Part shown: positions 62,438 to 64,000 of the stretch, piece by piece
How positions within the stretch are numbered: the first letter of the stretch is position 1
How the letters are laid out: each line of letters starts with the position of its first letter
Origin: Thiohalospira halophila DSM 15071
GTDB taxonomy: Bacteria > Pseudomonadota > Gammaproteobacteria > Thiohalospirales > Thiohalospiraceae
Direction: 5' to 3'
Assembly (NCBI RefSeq): GCF_900112605.1
Contig: NZ_FOMJ01000002.1
Coordinates: forward strand, 124,001 to 188,000
Length of the DNA stretch: 64,000 nucleotides
Position numbers and translations under genes: made by a program
Notes under the pieces: generated by a model
Told to the model about the DNA's origin: nothing
Databases searched by the model: none
The model's input: the letters and a program-made list of their open reading frames with translations, nothing else

Positions 62438-63802
62438 TCACTTCACCCAGACGGTCTTGGCGTTGACGAATTCCTGGATGCCGTGGCGGGAGAGCTCCCG
62501 GCCGAAGCCGGAGGCCTTCACCCCGCCGAAGGGCAGCCGCGGGTCGGATTTGACGATGCCGTTGACGAAGGCGGCGCCGCACTCCAGCCGGCGGGCGATG
62601 GCCTCGCCGCGCTGGCTGTCGGCGGTCCACACCGCCCCGCCCAGGCCGAAGCGGGAGCCGTTGGCCAGGTTCACGGCGTGTTCGGCATCGTCGGCACGCA
62701 GCACGATGGCCACCGGGCCGAAGAGCTCCTCCTCGAAGGCGCGCTGACCCTCGGCCACATGGTCGAGGATGGAGGGCGGGTAGAAGGCGCCCGGGCTGTC
62801 GGGGAGGGTGCAGCCGGTGACCACCTGGGCCCCGGCGCGGACGCTGTCCGCCACCTGGGTGTGGAGTTCATCGCGCAGGTCGGTGCGCGCCATGGGGCCG
62901 AGCTGGGTGGTCTCCGCGGCGGGATCGCCCACGGTCATCGCCTCCACCCGCCGGCGGAAGCGTTCCACGAAGTCGTCGGCGATGCCGGGGGTGAGGATGA
63001 AGCGCTTGGCGGCGATGCAGGACTGGCCGTTGTTGAGGAAGCGGGAGGTGGCCGCCGCCTCCACCGCCTGCTCCACGTCGGCGTCGTCCAGCACGATGAA
63101 GGGGTCGGAGCCGCCCAGCTCCAGCACCGCCTTCTTGATGTTGGCCGCCGCCCGGCTGGCCACGGCGCGGCCGGCGGGCTCGCTGCCGGTGAGGGTGACG
63201 GCGGCGATGCGCGGGTCGTCGATGACGGCGTCCACGTCGGCGGCCCGGATCATGAGGGTGCGGAAGGTGTCCGCCGGAAGGCCGGCGTCGCGGATGACCT
63301 CCTCGATGGCCAGGGCGGACTGCGGCACGTTGGAGGCGTGCTTGAGGACGCCGGTGTTGCCGGCCACCAGCGCCGGGGCGGCAAAGCGGAAGACCTGCCA
63401 GAAGGGGAAGTTCCAGGGCATGACGGCGAGCACCGTGCCCAGCGGCTGGTAGGCCACCAGGCTCTTCCCGGCATCGGTCTCGATGGGTTCGTCGGCCAGG
63501 AAGCCGGGGCCGTGGTCGGCGTAGTACTCGCAGACCCAGGCGCACTTCTCGATCTCCCCGCGCGCCTCGCGGTGGAGCTTGCCTACCTCGCGGGTGATCA
63601 GCGTGGCCAGCTCGTCGGCGCGACGGCGAAGTTCCCCGGCGATGGCGCGTACCGCCTCGGCCCGTTCGGCCACCGGCGTGGCGGCCCAGCCGGGAGTGGC
63701 GGCGGCGACGGCCGCCAGGGCGGCCTCGCGCTCGGCCTCGCCCCACGGCTCCATGTGGAAGAAAGTCTCGCCGGTGCTCGGGTCGATGGATTCGAACGCC
63801 AT
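62438..63802 (-). CDS. NAD(P)-dependent aldehyde dehydrogenase, succinate-semialdehyde type (Sad/YneI-like)
   Basis: A 454-residue ALDH, short like the Sad/YneI group. PLGTVLAVMPWNFPFWQVFRFAAPALVAGNTGVLKHA is the nucleotide-binding start, LTGSEPAGRAVASRAAANIKKAVLELGGSDPFIVL carries the catalytic Glu, and Cys262 is the nucleophile in FLNNGQSCIAAKRF. EEELFGPVAIVLRADD and LPFGGVKASGFGRELSRHGIQEFVNAKTVWV close the fold. Succinate semialdehyde is the likely substrate by family, not by direct evidence. ATG 63802; GGAGGG lies about 6 bases upstream. Confidence 0.92.
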   Translation of the reverse strand: MAFESIDPSTGETFFHMEPWGEAEREAALAAVAAATPGWAATPVAERAEAVRAIAGELRRRADELATLITREVGKLHREARGEIEKCAWVCEYYADHGPGFLADEPIETDAGKSLVAYQPLGTVLAVMPWNFPFWQVFRFAAPALVAGNTGVLKHASNVPQSALAIEEVIRDAGLPADTFRTLMIRAADVDAVIDDPRIAAVTLTGSEPAGRAVASRAAANIKKAVLELGGSDPFIVLDDADVEQAVEAAATSRFLNNGQSCIAAKRFILTPGIADDFVERFRRRVEAMTVGDPAAETTQLGPMARTDLRDELHTQVADSVRAGAQVVTGCTLPDSPGAFYPPSILDHVAEGQRAFEEELFGPVAIVLRADDAEHAVNLANGSRFGLGGAVWTADSQRGEAIARRLECGAAFVNGIVKSDPRLPFGGVKASGFGRELSRHGIQEFVNAKTVWVK

Positions 63803-63899
63803 GGTCGTTCCCTCCGGATGGCTGGGATCTCTCCCGATTCTGACCCCGGCGGGCGGTCCTGTCATCACCGGAGCGGCGGGCCGTTCCCGGGAGGGGGGA

Positions 63900-64000
63900 C
63901 TAGCGCCCCAGGGCCTCGGCGACGGCCTGGATCCGGGCGCGGCGAACGGCCTCGCCGATCTCGGGGCCCTTCAGGCCCTGTTCGGCGAAGGGGCGGGCCT
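63900..64000 (-). CDS. cca: C-terminal fragment, probably multifunctional CCA-adding enzyme
   Basis: The last 33 codons of a gene entering from beyond the window: RPFAEQGLKGPEIGEAVRRA followed by RIQAVAEALGR and TAG at 63900. The GLKGPEIGEAVRRARI pattern is found at the end of proteobacterial CCA tRNA nucleotidyltransferases. Too little is visible for certainty. Confidence 0.5.
   Translation of the reverse strand, partial: ARPFAEQGLKGPEIGEAVRRARIQAVAEALGR

Overview
The window is GC-rich, gene-dense DNA from a Gram-negative gammaproteobacterium. Outer-membrane receptors, a porin, TonB and an RND pump establish the envelope type. A complete ProVWX glycine-betaine importer and many acidic proteins suggest a halophilic or halotolerant member of the Chromatiales/Ectothiorhodospiraceae; that placement is inference. 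No rRNA, tRNA, CRISPR array, prophage or insertion sequence was recognised.

Layout. 1-5.9 kb: the 5' part of an Rpn-type nuclease gene, a porin and the proVWX operon. 5.9-12.1 kb: ispH with fkpB, a small motility-type protein behind a sigma-28-like promoter, a dehydrogenase-like gene, and an operon pairing a substrate-binding lipoprotein with a diguanylate cyclase. 12.3-21.7 kb: a TonB receptor with a Fur-like upstream site, a two-gene RND efflux system, and a NarX/NarL-type sensor and regulator. 21.7-33.0 kb: a twelve-gene chemotaxis cluster (receptor-like protein, CheY, STAS, CheA, receptor, CheW, coiled-coil protein, di-iron oxygen-sensor homologue, CheR, CheD, CheB, second CheW). An orphan ParA and a GAF/PAS protein follow.

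35.2-60.6 kb is a vitamin B12 island on the minus strand, apart from cobK. It has two units, each headed by a cobalamin riboswitch. The shorter unit (promoter near 39.03 kb, aptamer 38.77-38.97 kb) encodes a TonB receptor with a Cys pair in its plug, a CPWC thioredoxin-like protein and BluB. The longer unit (aptamer 60.40-60.60 kb) runs btuB, tonB, pduO-type adenosyltransferase, an exported and membrane-anchored CobN-like protein, ExbB-like and DUF2149 (ExbD-like) proteins and cobO. A Uma2 nuclease gene then interrupts the order, followed by cobB, cobA, cbiD, an ABC-2 exporter pair, cobG, cobH, cobI, cobJ, cobL, cobE and cobM. Most neighbours in this unit overlap by four bases (ATGA). The window therefore combines corrinoid uptake, early-to-middle corrin ring synthesis by the CobG route with CbiD in place of CobF, adenosylation and lower-ligand synthesis. 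CobS, CobT and the late nucleotide-loop genes are not present.

60.7-64 kb: an SH3-domain membrane protein, a glutathionyl-hydroquinone reductase, an aldehyde dehydrogenase and the last codons of a probable CCA-adding enzyme.

The observations I rate highest are: the signal-peptide-bearing CobN with its own ExbB/ExbD-like pair and TonB under a B12 riboswitch; the Cys-pair receptor with a thioredoxin partner under the second riboswitch; a CheZ-like D-x-x-x-Q motif in the receptor-like protein next to cheY; an MshEN-like tandem motif inside CheA; and four phased direct repeats in front of the chemotaxis operon.
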